Below are positions 22,997 through 31,912 of a DNA stretch of 39,108 nucleotides, piece by piece; the stretch's first letter is position 1; every line of letters begins with the position of its first letter. Made by a program: the position numbers and the translations under genes. The stretch lies in NCBI GenBank assembly GCA_031255855.1, contig JAIRRS010000095.1, positions 1-39,108 of the forward strand, read 5' to 3'. The stretch comes from Tannerellaceae bacterium (GTDB taxonomy: Bacteria > Bacteroidota > Bacteroidia > Bacteroidales > Tannerellaceae). Below the pieces are notes generated by a model. That model made no database searches, had not been told where the DNA came from, and was given only the letters and a program-made list of their open reading frames with translations.

Positions 22997-25819
22997 TCAA
23001 CCGCCAAAACCTGGGCCGCGGCGGCGCCCCATCACGTCGGTAGCCGTCGCGCCTCCTTTGAAGATACTGAAACGATAAACGAAATGGACCATGAAATAGC
23101 GTCCTATTGTATTATAATTTGAATAAGAAGAACCTTCCGGGTTGATTTGCTGGCTAATACCGCTACGTTGGTTTAAAATATCATACGTCTTGATACGCAG
23201 CGTGGCTTGGTTTCCTTTCAGGAATGATTTCGCCAGAGAAGCGTTCAATATCGTTTCGTCTTGTTGGTATCCCGCATCGTAACCTGAAGTGGTCGACCAG
23301 TTTATATCGCCTTCAATCCTGAAATTGTAAGGCAGGTAAATTGTAGTCCCTCCTCCTATTCCATAATTATAGGTGTTCAGGTTGTTTTCGGGTTGGAGGG
23401 AGTAATCGGCCTTATTATAACGGATATTGCCGTTTACGCCCAGGTCGATAATATCCGAACGGAAATCGATGCCCGCGCGCTCCATAAGCGTAGTGGCCTT
23501 GTTGGTGTTTTGCTCGTTGTCTATAAATGAATTATTGTTCGAATAATTCGCCATGGTCATGGAATTAACCGTAAATTTTTTATTTTTCAAAGGTGTATTG
23601 AAAATAAAGCGTACGTTGCCTTGGTAGTTTCCGCTTGTATTACGGTAAGAGGTTGTCCTTCTACCGGCTCCCAGGTTGACCTGGTCGGATACAATGGCGT
23701 TTACCACGTAGTTTCCGTTGGCCATCACGATGAAAGCGGTTTGTTTTTCGGGCAAGAACTTCTGGAAACGCACGAAGAGCTGGTTTGTATAATACGGCTT
23801 CAAATCCGGGTTCCCGATGATGGTATTATTCGGGTTGGAAACGTTCGGGACGGGTTGTAACTGCGTCATGCTCGGTTGGCTGGTACGCCCGTTATAGTCT
23901 ACACGGAAATTGGTTTGCCTATTATATATGTAGTTGAATTGCGCCATCGGCGAAATATTGACCACCTTCTGTGAGAGCGAGGAGAGGATTACGTCGCCTA
24001 TGAATGTCTCGCTTTTGTTCGATGAAGGATCTAAATTCAGCCCGACAGTATAATTAAATTTCTGTCGTTGCGATTTGAAACTCAGACTGGCACGCTGGCT
24101 GATGAAATTATTCCGGTAGCTTTGGCTGTAAGCCGTGTCGAGCATGCTGTAATTCCCCTGCCCATCGTTGGCATATGTATATTTCAGCGCTTCCGATTCA
24201 CGCCGGCTGATGCTGTATGTGGCTTGCAGGAAGTTGTTTCGTCCCAGCGGTTCTACCCATGAAGCATAGGCGCGGTAATTATACGCCTTATTATCGTACT
24301 GGTATTGTTGGTCGATGATCCTGTTCCGGTGTTCGTTCCCCAGTCCGAAATAATAGGTGTTCGAGTATTCCGTACCATCTTCGTCCGAATCGCTGTATCC
24401 CCCCGAGAATGAACCGCTCAGCACGCGGCCTTTGCTATTGAGTTTACGGCTTATTTCCAGGCGGGCATCCACATTGTAGCCACTCCCATTGTCCGACGTA
24501 TACGAATCACCCATGTTGAGCGAGTCGGCCAATGCTTCGTCTACGTTTTGAAGCCCCTGAAGCGTCACATATTCTTCGGACGACACATTTTTACTTTTGC
24601 TATAGCTGAAATTCGGGCGGAAGATGATATTGGTCATGGTGTCGGGCTTCCATTCGAGGCGGAAGTTTACGCCAACGTTGTCCGACCTCCTGTTGCGCGA
24701 GGTTTCGTTGTTTTGAAACTGCGCACTGTCGGAGGCTTGTATTTTCATGTCTTTGCTATTGCCTGACAGGTCGTTGTCGGAATGACCATAACGTACGTTC
24801 CCGTTTAATGACAATTTGCTGCTGAATTCCTTCGTGAAGTTCATCCCGATATTTCCCGACTGGGTAATACCGCTGTTGCCGCCGCCACGCATCCCCAGAA
24901 AGCCACCGCCTCCTCTTCCGCCACCTCCTCCCATACCCTGGAACATGGTGGATGCCAAATCCGAGAATCCCATGTTGTTGGTGTTATTCAGTCCTCCCAT
25001 AAGGGTAAACTGATCATTATTATAGAAACGGTTTACCATGAAATTACCTTCGTAGCGTCCGTCGCTTCCGTAGCCTGCAAAGGAATTGCCAAACCAGCCT
25101 TGCTTCATCCCGGGCTTCACCGTGAGGTTAATAATGGTTTCCTCCTCGCCGTCGTCGAAACCGGTCATCATGGTCATGTCACTTTTTCTGTCGAGCACCT
25201 GAAGCTTGTCTACCATTTCCGCCGGAAGGTTTTTAGAAGCCACTTTGGGATCGTCGGAGAAAAATTCCTTTCCGTCTACCATTACTTTCTTTATTTCTTT
25301 ACCGTTTACGGTAATTTTCCCTTCGCTGTCTACTTCCACGCCAGGCATTTTTTTCAGAAGGTCTTCCAATACCGAACCTTCGCTCACCTTGTACGAATCG
25401 GCATTGTATTCTATGGTGTCGTTGCGCACCACAACTTCGGAGGCTTTTCCCACCACGACAGCTTCACCCAAAAGAATGGATCCGTCGGTCATTTCAAGTT
25501 TGCCCAAGTTCACGGGATTGGTACGTCCCGTAATTTGCAAGGGTTGATATAGAGGTTGGTATCCCACAAAAGAGACAGACAAGAGATAACTTCCGGGGGG
25601 AATGTTTTTCAGTGAAAAGCTACCGTTGCGCGAGCTTGCAACGCCGTTTATCATGGTACTGTCTTTTACGTTCAGCAAACGTATGGTTGCTTGTTCTACC
25701 GGAGTTCCGGTTTCTTCTTCTACAATGGTTCCTCTTACTTCCACATTCGACCTTTGGGCTAATACCGGGAAAGAAGTCATCATGACAATCAACAAACAAA
25801 AGATTCTTTCAATTTTCAT
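22997..25819 (-). CDS. Outer membrane beta-barrel family protein (TonB-receptor-like) with Gly-rich insert
   Basis: A 940-residue exported protein: signal peptide (MKIERIFCLLIVMMTSFPVLAQ), CarboxypepD_reg-like domain (about 27-110: RGTIVEEETGTPVEQATI, VSFVGYQPLYQP), a plug-like segment (LEDLLKKMPGVEVDSEGKI, GKEIKKVMVDGKEFF, SKNLPAEMVDKLQVLD) and a long barrel of the OMP_b-brl_3 kind. A Gly/Met-rich insert lies at about residues 292-315 (24875-24944), and the C-terminus is basic and Gly-rich (GRRRGPGFGG). Such proteins are widespread in Bacteroidota; the substrate is unknown. It lies 250 bp upstream of the plug gene on the same strand, so it is probably a separate transcript. No clear promoter box is seen. 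Confidence 0.88.
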   Translation of the reverse strand: MKIERIFCLLIVMMTSFPVLAQRSNVEVRGTIVEEETGTPVEQATIRLLNVKDSTMINGVASSRNGSFSLKNIPPGSYLLSVSFVGYQPLYQPLQITGRTNPVNLGKLEMTDGSILLGEAVVVGKASEVVVRNDTIEYNADSYKVSEGSVLEDLLKKMPGVEVDSEGKITVNGKEIKKVMVDGKEFFSDDPKVASKNLPAEMVDKLQVLDRKSDMTMMTGFDDGEEETIINLTVKPGMKQGWFGNSFAGYGSDGRYEGNFMVNRFYNNDQFTLMGGLNNTNNMGFSDLASTMFQGMGGGGGRGGGGFLGMRGGGNSGITQSGNIGMNFTKEFSSKLSLNGNVRYGHSDNDLSGNSKDMKIQASDSAQFQNNETSRNRRSDNVGVNFRLEWKPDTMTNIIFRPNFSYSKSKNVSSEEYVTLQGLQNVDEALADSLNMGDSYTSDNGSGYNVDARLEISRKLNSKGRVLSGSFSGGYSDSDEDGTEYSNTYYFGLGNEHRNRIIDQQYQYDNKAYNYRAYASWVEPLGRNNFLQATYSISRRESEALKYTYANDGQGNYSMLDTAYSQSYRNNFISQRASLSFKSQRQKFNYTVGLNLDPSSNKSETFIGDVILSSLSQKVVNISPMAQFNYIYNRQTNFRVDYNGRTSQPSMTQLQPVPNVSNPNNTIIGNPDLKPYYTNQLFVRFQKFLPEKQTAFIVMANGNYVVNAIVSDQVNLGAGRRTTSYRNTSGNYQGNVRFIFNTPLKNKKFTVNSMTMANYSNNNSFIDNEQNTNKATTLMERAGIDFRSDIIDLGVNGNIRYNKADYSLQPENNLNTYNYGIGGGTTIYLPYNFRIEGDINWSTTSGYDAGYQQDETILNASLAKSFLKGNQATLRIKTYDILNQRSGISQQINPEGSSYSNYNTIGRYFMVHFVYRFSIFKGGATATDVMGRRRGPGFGG

Positions 25820-25959
25820 AACATAAATTTAATACCTATCTTTTTAACTGTTGTAGAGACAAGCTTGTGAAAAAGTAGACCTTTGAAACAATAATTAGTT
25901 TAATAACATTTGTCGATATTTACTTTTATTAACACGTCCGCCTTTCCTGTCTCCCGAAA

Positions 25960-26112
25960 ATGAAGAATTATGCGTCCTATAACATAAAGCAATCCGCCGC
26001 ATGGTATTGCGCGACAGAAACCACCATCTATCATGCGACTGTCGAAAACATGTATGAGTCTTATCGGCTACCGTGTGCAGCCGTAAATATTCGAATAATG
26101 CTGGAAAGATAA
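25960..26112 (+). CDS. Possible 50-residue small protein, unrecognised
   Basis: An ATG frame of 50 codons that stops (TAA) immediately before the hairpin at 26113-26156, which could serve as its terminator. The predicted product starts MKNYASYNIKQSAAWYCATE and ends with Cys- and Arg-containing residues; no signal peptide, membrane helix or known motif. The upstream sequence has no clear ribosome-binding site or -7 box. It may be chance, a gene remnant, or a real small protein. Confidence 0.25.
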   Translation: MKNYASYNIKQSAAWYCATETTIYHATVENMYESYRLPCAAVNIRIMLER

Positions 26113-26156
26113 AAAAACTCCTTCACTTATGCCTTTGCGATAGTGAAGGAGTTTTT
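26113..26156. terminator. Bidirectional terminator downstream of the DUF1080 gene
   Basis: A perfect 15-bp stem (aaaaactccttcact 26113-26127, agtgaaggagttttt 26142-26156) with a 14-nt loop and A/T-tracts. It lies 28 bp past the stop of the gene on the minus strand. Confidence 0.88.
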
Positions 26157-26184
26157 ATTCAAGAATCAATCTCTTTATTTCTGA

Positions 26185-27474
26185 TTATAACGTTTTTAAT
26201 TTCAAGTTGCGCCACGCAACTTTAATACCTCCGCCATCGTGGATTTGTAATGCGATCCGACCTTGTCCGGCGCCAATTTTATCATCGGTAAAATCGACCA
26301 TCTCCTGATCATTCAACCAAGTTTTTACATTATCGCCCTGAACTTTGATGCGCATCGTATTCCATTCCCCCATTTTGAGGATATTTTCTTTTTCGTCGGG
26401 AATCTGTATCAACCAGCCACGTCCGTATGATTCGTAGATACCGCCGGTATCATGTCCCTGAGGTGCAACTTCCACTTGCCAACCATTAACCTTAACTCCT
26501 TCTTCGATAAAAGAACGGATAAATACGCCGGAGTTGCCGTCGGCCTCTTGTTTGAATTCCACGGTCAAATCGAAATCATCGTAATATTCACGAGTAGCCA
26601 GATAACCATAATTTTTGTCCGGGCCACTTTCGCAGAACAGCAAACCATCCTTTACATACCACAATTCCGTTCCATAAGCTTCCCATCCGGTCAAATCAAC
26701 CCCATTGAACAAATTTGCTTCTTTAGTCTTATTCGGAAGCTCTTTTATCTTAATGTTACGGAAAGAGGCTGGGTAGCCGTGGTCTTGCAAGCATAACACA
26801 CCTTTTCTTGCCAATCCATACTCTGGAGCGCCGGCCCATTTGCCACTGTTTTTTCTGGCAAACCAATCTTCTGTCCAAGCGTCGAACTCCAGGATTTTTT
26901 CGCCGTTCATCCAATGTTCCACATGTCCATTGTCAAAAACGATTTTAGCTGTATTCCATTGTCCGTAAGGATTTACTTTCATTTTGGACAAATCCGGTAA
27001 ATACATGGCGTAATCCACACCCATTTTTTGCCAATCCTCCAATCCTTCAAAGTTTTCGTCGTCTATCAACTGATATTCCGGTCCGGTGACATATGGGACA
27101 GCAAATTGCGGACGTTCAACAACATGATACAACATACCACTGTTTCCGCCTTTTGAAAGTTTAAAGTCCCATGAAAGAATAAAGTTTTCATACTGTTTTT
27201 CAGTCACCATGTAACCACTTTCGTCGCTACCTTCTCCTTTGGCCTGGATACAACCATCTACTACATGCCAAGGCTGTGTCAATGTTGTTCCGTTGTAATC
27301 CTTCCATCCATTTAGCGTTTCCCCGTCAAATAGCAATTGCCATCCGTCGGCAACTTCTTCCGGAGTCAATGTGTTTTGTTTACCGCCATCCTCACATGAA
27401 ACAAATACTCCCAGCAAGGCAGCGCACAAGACAACAAAACCTGCTTTTGCAAATCTTAACTCTACTGATTTCAT
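26185..27474 (-). CDS. Lipoprotein with two DUF1080 (3-keto-disaccharide hydrolase) domains
   Basis: A 429-residue lipoprotein (signal to about residue 27, lipobox VFVSC). Two consecutive domains of the DUF1080 family (PF06439, concanavalin-like jelly roll) are visible. The first covers about 40-250 (GWQLLFDGETLNGWKDY, GNSGMLYHVVERPQFAVPY). The second covers about 255-428 (ANLFNGVDLTGWEAYG, GNSGVFIRSFIEEG, NTMRIKVQGDNVKTWLNDQE). The family includes 3-keto-glycoside hydrolases; whether both copies are active here is not visible. A partner oxidoreductase, often found with such enzymes, is not next to it. It is a single gene with a good -7 box and a terminator. Confidence 0.9.
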   Translation of the reverse strand: MKSVELRFAKAGFVVLCAALLGVFVSCEDGGKQNTLTPEEVADGWQLLFDGETLNGWKDYNGTTLTQPWHVVDGCIQAKGEGSDESGYMVTEKQYENFILSWDFKLSKGGNSGMLYHVVERPQFAVPYVTGPEYQLIDDENFEGLEDWQKMGVDYAMYLPDLSKMKVNPYGQWNTAKIVFDNGHVEHWMNGEKILEFDAWTEDWFARKNSGKWAGAPEYGLARKGVLCLQDHGYPASFRNIKIKELPNKTKEANLFNGVDLTGWEAYGTELWYVKDGLLFCESGPDKNYGYLATREYYDDFDLTVEFKQEADGNSGVFIRSFIEEGVKVNGWQVEVAPQGHDTGGIYESYGRGWLIQIPDEKENILKMGEWNTMRIKVQGDNVKTWLNDQEMVDFTDDKIGAGQGRIALQIHDGGGIKVAWRNLKLKTL

Positions 27475-27779
27475 AAATAATCCCGTATTTAAATTTTAAA
27501 AAATAATGTGAACCACAAAGATATATAAAATCTTAATTTTATTGGAACATTCGGGTATATTAGATACTGGCGTTTTCGGTATAAACATCATGATTTCCAT
27601 ATTATGTCTTGTGCTTGAATCCGTGAAAAAAGCGCATTCATTATTTCATGTAAAAAATGTTCGCTTTCCTTTTTGATAAGCTGCAATTTTTCTATAACTT
27701 GCCATTGTTTTTCAATTAGATTGCTTTCTGAAAAAATCAAAACAACTTCTGATTAATCAATTAATTTAATGTATAGTAT
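27475..27779. other. Intergenic region between divergent DUF1080 and TlpA-like genes
   Basis: 305 bp. It carries the minus-strand -7 box at 27516-27523. A weak hairpin on the plus strand (aaagcg 27629-27634 with cgcttt 27662-27667, followed by a T-tract) is visible but not convincing as a terminator. No -7 box was found for the plus-strand gene. Confidence 0.4.
27516..27523 (-). promoter_or_regulatory. Putative -7 box of the DUF1080 gene
   Basis: On the minus strand this reads TATCTTTG, a perfect TAnnTTTG box, 41 bp before the start codon. No clear TTTG at the -33 position. Confidence 0.5.
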
Positions 27780-28760
27780 ATGAAATGTTTTTTATTTGCT
27801 GTTTTTGCCGGTTTGCTTTTCGTTAGTTGCCAGCAGGCGCCGAAAGGATATGTTATCAACGGAGAAGTGAAAGGTCAGAGCGAAGGAATGGTTTACCTGC
27901 AATCCTTTCGCAACAAGATGTTTTTCGATACCGATTCGGCCGAAATAATAAATGGCATGTTCTCTTTTACGGGGGAGATAGAAGAACCCTTACTTTATGG
28001 TTTGAAGGCAGGTGACATGCGTTATCCTGCCCAGTTCTTTCTTGAGAATACGACGATGGATGTTGTACTCGATGCCAATGAAGAGAGTATCTTGGTAAAG
28101 GGTTCGTCGGCAAATGATTTGTTTTTGTCGAATGCAAACGAAATTCATGAAAAAGGATACAGTATTGATAGTTTGGTAAGCAACTATCCTGACTCACCGG
28201 TGGCGGCGTTCTACCTGTATCGCTATTTCACCTATCAATTGTCATTGGACGAGTTGAAAGCTACCCGCGCTAAAATATCTCCGGCATTGGCTTCGTGCCC
28301 TTATGTGGTAGACTTGGACGCAATCATCAAACAGCTTGAAAATGTACAGGTCGGAAAGGTAGCGCCTGAATTTTCGTTGCCGGATACGGCCGGAGTTTCG
28401 GTTTCATTGTCTGAATTTAGGGGAAAGTATGTCTTGATAGATTTCTGGGCAGCCTGGTGTCCTCCTTGTCGGAGGGAAAATCCGAATGTCGTGGAGGCCT
28501 TCCTGAAGTATAACGATAAAGGATTCACCGTTCTGGGCATTTCGTTAGACCATGAAAGAAACCAATGGCTGAAAGCTATCCATGATGACAACCTAACCTG
28601 GACTCATCTGTCGGATTTGAGATACTGGGATTCCGAAATCCCTGCATTATATGGAGTACGCGGCATTCCCGCCAATGTATTAATCGACCCGGAAGGCATC
28701 ATCCTGGCAAAAAATATTAGAGGAGAAGATTTGCGTCGTACTTTAGAAGAATTATTCTAA
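27780..28760 (+). CDS. TlpA/ResA-like thioredoxin lipoprotein with N-terminal DUF4369-like domain
   Basis: A 326-residue lipoprotein: signal with lipobox LFVSC (Cys near residue 17), an N-terminal beta-rich DUF4369-like domain (GYVINGEVKGQSEGMVYLQS) and a C-terminal AhpC/TSA-thioredoxin domain from about residue 195. That domain starts VGKVAPEFSLPDTAG and has the active site WCPPC in FWAAWCPPCRREN and the cis-Pro region RGIPANVLIDPEG. It should reduce disulfides in envelope proteins and may be recharged by DsbD (3228-5294). Standing alone on the plus strand, with convergent neighbour downstream 40 bp away. The target is unknown. Confidence 0.92.
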   Translation: MKCFLFAVFAGLLFVSCQQAPKGYVINGEVKGQSEGMVYLQSFRNKMFFDTDSAEIINGMFSFTGEIEEPLLYGLKAGDMRYPAQFFLENTTMDVVLDANEESILVKGSSANDLFLSNANEIHEKGYSIDSLVSNYPDSPVAAFYLYRYFTYQLSLDELKATRAKISPALASCPYVVDLDAIIKQLENVQVGKVAPEFSLPDTAGVSVSLSEFRGKYVLIDFWAAWCPPCRRENPNVVEAFLKYNDKGFTVLGISLDHERNQWLKAIHDDNLTWTHLSDLRYWDSEIPALYGVRGIPANVLIDPEGIILAKNIRGEDLRRTLEELF

Positions 28761-28800
28761 GGCAAAATAGTAAGTGGCAGGAGGCAGGCCTTTACATTTT

Positions 28801-29127
28801 TTATTTTTCTTTTGGGGAAACAAAAGCTGTATACAAAAGCAAAAGTGCGGCGATAGTGAGGCAAAGTATCCATTCGTTACGGTTCATGAACATAAACGAG
28901 GAAGAGACAATCAATAGTAGACTGGCTATCACGTTAAATATCTGTAAACGCCTTCTGCGGTAATCCATGTTTTTCAAAGGCGTCGTCAGGTGGTTGATCG
29001 CTACACCAGCCGCCCCGACGGCAAACAAGTAAGGGGCAAACGTCAATTTGGTTAAATATAACGATGCTCCCAACAGAACTAATAATGCTGAGAAATTAAA
29101 GATTGTCGTACGTATTTGCTGGTTCAT
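28801..29127 (-). CDS. Small integral membrane protein, four predicted helices
   Basis: 108 residues with four hydrophobic segments (FNFSALLVLLGASLYL, YLFAVGAAGVAINHL, LQIFNVIASLLLIVSSSF, WILCLTIAALLLLYTAF) separated by short basic loops (KNMDYRRRRLQ). I know it only as a conserved Bacteroidota membrane protein without assigned function. The start overlaps the stop of the FtsB/DivIC-like gene by one base (TAATG), so it is translated from the same mRNA. A role near cell division is suggested only by this linkage. Confidence 0.75.
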   Translation of the reverse strand: MNQQIRTTIFNFSALLVLLGASLYLTKLTFAPYLFAVGAAGVAINHLTTPLKNMDYRRRRLQIFNVIASLLLIVSSSFMFMNRNEWILCLTIAALLLLYTAFVSPKEK

Positions 29128-29432
29128 TATTTTTTTCGGATAATAAATATGTCTTCATCAGGTTTCTTCATAAAATATTCTTCCCGGGCAAAGCGTTCAA
29201 GTCCTTCTTTGTCGGTTCGCAGGTCGTTTAGCTTCTTTGTATTTTCTTCTATCTCTTCTTTATAGTATTTTATCTCTTTTTCCAAGCTTCTTATTTTTTC
29301 ATCGTATGTATAACGTTTATACAGGTTGCTATCACCGGCCGTAAACGTAAGAGCCACAAAACCAATAGTAACCAGCCAATAAACATTCACTTTGGAAAGG
29401 TATTTGCCGTAAAATTCTTTCAGACGATGCAT
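29127..29432 (-). CDS. FtsB/DivIC-like septum formation protein
   Basis: A 101-residue bitopic protein from the ATG at 29432; a longer open frame extends upstream, but it runs into the opposite-strand dnaX start and lacks conservation-like features. One membrane helix (VYWLVTIGFVALTFTAG) is followed by a coiled coil (KIRSLEKEIKYYKEEIEENTKKLNDL) and the FtsB-like tail EGLERFAREEYFMKKPDEDI. This is the plan of FtsB/DivIC, which link late divisome proteins. It is divergent from dnaX with closely spaced opposing promoters. Confidence 0.9.
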   Translation of the reverse strand: MHRLKEFYGKYLSKVNVYWLVTIGFVALTFTAGDSNLYKRYTYDEKIRSLEKEIKYYKEEIEENTKKLNDLRTDKEGLERFAREEYFMKKPDEDIFIIRKK

Positions 29433-29449
29433 AGGGTAGATTCTTTCTA

Positions 29450-29457
29450 CAAAGATA
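29450..29457 (-). promoter_or_regulatory. Putative -7 box of the FtsB-like gene
   Basis: The minus strand reads TATCTTTG, 17 bp before the ATG at 29432. It faces away from the dnaX box at 29474-29481. Confidence 0.55.
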
Positions 29458-29473
29458 AATGAATTATTTTGCA

Positions 29474-29481
29474 TATCTTTG
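29474..29481 (+). promoter_or_regulatory. Putative -7 box of dnaX
   Basis: TATCTTTG, a perfect TAnnTTTG box, 23 bp before the dnaX ATG at 29505. No TTTG at the -33 position. Confidence 0.55.
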
Positions 29482-29504
29482 TGTTGCTTAGAATAAAATA
29501 ACAG

Positions 29505-31220
29505 ATGGACAATTATATAGTATCTGCAAGGAAATACAGACCTTCTACTTTTCGTAGCGTTGTAGGACAAAAATCACTTACTACCACTTTAAAAAATGCG
29601 ATTGCCGGCAATAAACTGGCACATGCTTATTTGTTTTGCGGCCCCCGCGGAGTTGGTAAAACTTCTTGTGCACGTATCTTTGCTAAGACAATTAATTGCT
29701 TTCATCCCACCGCCAACGGTGAGGCGTGTAATGAGTGCGAATCGTGCATCGCGTTCAATGAACAACGTTCGTATAATATCCATGAATTAGATGCCGCATC
29801 AAACAATTCGGTAGACGATATCCGTTCCCTTATCGACCAGGTACGTATCCCTCCGGCGTTGGGAAAATACAAAGTGTTCATCATCGACGAGGTACACATG
29901 CTGAGTTCTGCGGCTTTTAATGCTTTTTTGAAAACATTGGAAGAACCGCCTTATCATGCGCTGTTTATCTTGGCTACTACCGAAAAACACAAAGTATTGG
30001 CTACTATCTTATCACGTTGCCAGATATATGATTTTTCCCGTATTTCGATTGCCGACATGGTTGAACATCTGGAATATGTCGCTTCGCAGGAGCATGTTTC
30101 TGCAGAGCCGGAGGCCTTGAATGTTATTGCCCAAAAGGCAGATGGCGGTATGCGTGATGCTTTATCTATATTCGATCAGGTAGTTAGTTTCACCAACGGG
30201 AATATTACCTATCAGACAGTGATTGACAACCTGAACGTGCTTGATTACGAATACTACTTCAAGTTGACAGACGCGATGCTCAGCGGAAATGTCCGGTCGG
30301 CCATCCTTACCTTAAACGAAATATTGAGCAAAGGCTTCGACGGACAGAATGTCATTTCCGGGCTGGCTTCCCATTTCCGTGATTTGTTAGTATGCAGAGA
30401 CGAGGCGACCCTTGTTTTGTTTGAAGTGGGGGCTTCTATTCGCGAACGATATAAAAAGACAGCCCAGCAATGTTCGGAGCAATTATTATATAAAGCCATT
30501 GAATTGGCTAATAATTGTGATTTAAACTACCGGGCAAGCAGAAACAAACGATTATTATTAGAGCTGACGCTTATCCAACTATGCCAGATAAATCGTCCGC
30601 CACAAGACGATAGTAAAAAAAAACTCCTGATTGAACCGGTTGGCGAGTCTTCCCCCGCAAACCAGCCTTCCCCACAAAGTAAGGTTGTAACAACGCAAGT
30701 GCCGTCCAACGTGTCTGTGGCTACTTCTTCTAATGCGAATGTAGTTACACAGAAGAAAGCGCCTTCACAGATACCTGTCTCTACCTCCATTAAAAAAGTA
30801 ATTCAAAAGGAAGAAGGTACAGGCAGCGTGCAGCAATCACCTGCCGCCAGCGACCTGGCTACTCCTTATGAAATAAACGATTTGTTGAATTATTGGGATG
30901 AATACACCCAAAAGATTGAGAAAAATGCTTATTTGAAAGGCATTATGGTAAACTGCAAACCTGTATTGCAGGAAAATTTCCATTTCGAAGTAGCCGTTCA
31001 TAATCCCGGCCAAAAGGATGAATTATTGAACGACAGCATAAACCTGCTTCCCTTTTTGCGCTCAAACCTTAAGAATAATCATATCCAGATGTGCATCCGT
31101 ATTTCTGAAACAAACGAAAAAAAATTAGCTTATACCTCCACGGAAAAGTATGAACACCTAATCAATATCAATCCCGTCTTGGATAAACTGAAAAACGAGT
31201 TCAACTTGACTTTAGAGTGA
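29505..31220 (+). CDS. dnaX: DNA polymerase III subunit gamma/tau
   Basis: Clamp-loader ATPase of the replisome. The 571 residues show Walker A (GPRGVGKTSCARIF), a zinc module (Cys in NCFHP, EACNECESC), Walker B (VFIIDEVHMLSSAAFNAFLK) and the sensor SRC (TILSRCQIYDF). Domain III and a linker rich in Pro/Ser/Gln/Val (about 375-460) follow, then a C-terminal tau-like domain. It seems full length. I saw no A-rich slippery site of the E. coli type that would obviously make gamma by frameshifting, although AAAAAAAA runs exist around 30615. Convergent with bioD, 50 bp apart. Confidence 0.96.
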   Translation: MDNYIVSARKYRPSTFRSVVGQKSLTTTLKNAIAGNKLAHAYLFCGPRGVGKTSCARIFAKTINCFHPTANGEACNECESCIAFNEQRSYNIHELDAASNNSVDDIRSLIDQVRIPPALGKYKVFIIDEVHMLSSAAFNAFLKTLEEPPYHALFILATTEKHKVLATILSRCQIYDFSRISIADMVEHLEYVASQEHVSAEPEALNVIAQKADGGMRDALSIFDQVVSFTNGNITYQTVIDNLNVLDYEYYFKLTDAMLSGNVRSAILTLNEILSKGFDGQNVISGLASHFRDLLVCRDEATLVLFEVGASIRERYKKTAQQCSEQLLYKAIELANNCDLNYRASRNKRLLLELTLIQLCQINRPPQDDSKKKLLIEPVGESSPANQPSPQSKVVTTQVPSNVSVATSSNANVVTQKKAPSQIPVSTSIKKVIQKEEGTGSVQQSPAASDLATPYEINDLLNYWDEYTQKIEKNAYLKGIMVNCKPVLQENFHFEVAVHNPGQKDELLNDSINLLPFLRSNLKNNHIQMCIRISETNEKKLAYTSTEKYEHLININPVLDKLKNEFNLTLE

Positions 31221-31270
31221 TGTAACAGAAGAGGCGCGGATATGAGTGAAAATATACAACGTGCCAAGCG

Positions 31271-31912
31271 CTACAAATTGGGTATTCTCACCCAACCGGT
31301 TTCCGGAAAATATTTTTGAATATAATTTCTGATATATTCTTCCGTATCATCCCTTATAAGTGTATCTGTCAATTTCGGAAATAAATTATATGCAATTAGA
31401 TGCAATTTTATTCCACGACTGCGAATGGCTTCCAAACTCAATAATGTATGATTGATACTCCCTAATTTACCGGAAGTAACAAAAATCAATGAATAGCCCA
31501 TTTCTTTTACATAGTCTATTGTCAGGTAGTCATCTGTCAGAGGAACCATTAAGCCTCCTGCACCTTCCAATAGTACAGCATCATACCGTTCGCTTAACAA
31601 CCCTGTTGCCTGTTTAATTTTTTCAAAATCTATTTCTCTATTATCAACGCGTGACGCCAAATGTGGCGAAGCCGGATACGTAAATATTTCCGGCATAGTT
31701 ATACCGGCATCGTCTTCTTCTGTAAATGGTATTCCCATTAACTTCCGATGCAGTTTAATGTCTTCTGAGATATTTGTATTGCCTGTCTGAATAAATTTCT
31801 GGGTAATAGTCCGTATGCCGTTTGCATTCCACCTTTTGGCTATGTAGCCTGTTGCATAACTTTTACCTGTATCCGTATCAATTCCTGATACAAAATATAT
31901 GTTATTTTTCAT
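31271..31912 (-). CDS. bioD: Dethiobiotin synthetase BioD
   Basis: ATP-dependent closure of the ureido ring: 7,8-diaminopelargonate plus CO2 to dethiobiotin. The 213-residue protein has the P-loop GIDTDTGKSYATG, a second nucleotide-binding segment LLEGAGGLMVPLTDDY, and TSGKLGSINHTLLSLEAI. It is the last gene of the operon; its start overlaps the bioC stop by 4 bp (ATGA). Confidence 0.95.
   Translation of the reverse strand: MKNNIYFVSGIDTDTGKSYATGYIAKRWNANGIRTITQKFIQTGNTNISEDIKLHRKLMGIPFTEEDDAGITMPEIFTYPASPHLASRVDNREIDFEKIKQATGLLSERYDAVLLEGAGGLMVPLTDDYLTIDYVKEMGYSLIFVTSGKLGSINHTLLSLEAIRSRGIKLHLIAYNLFPKLTDTLIRDDTEEYIRNYIQKYFPETGWVRIPNL

Larger units (their letters stand above)
25820..26184. 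other. Intergenic region with a small plus-strand ORF and a terminator
   Basis: 365 bp between two minus-strand genes. It contains a 50-codon plus-strand frame (25960-26112) and a strong hairpin at 26113-26156 ending the downstream gene. Apart from these I see no RNA gene or repeat. Confidence 0.5.

Noticed and set aside
30605..30625. A-run in dnaX as a programmed frameshift site for gamma
   Set aside because: An A-run is present near 30615, but no stop shortly after in the -1 frame together with a clear stimulatory hairpin could be established by eye.
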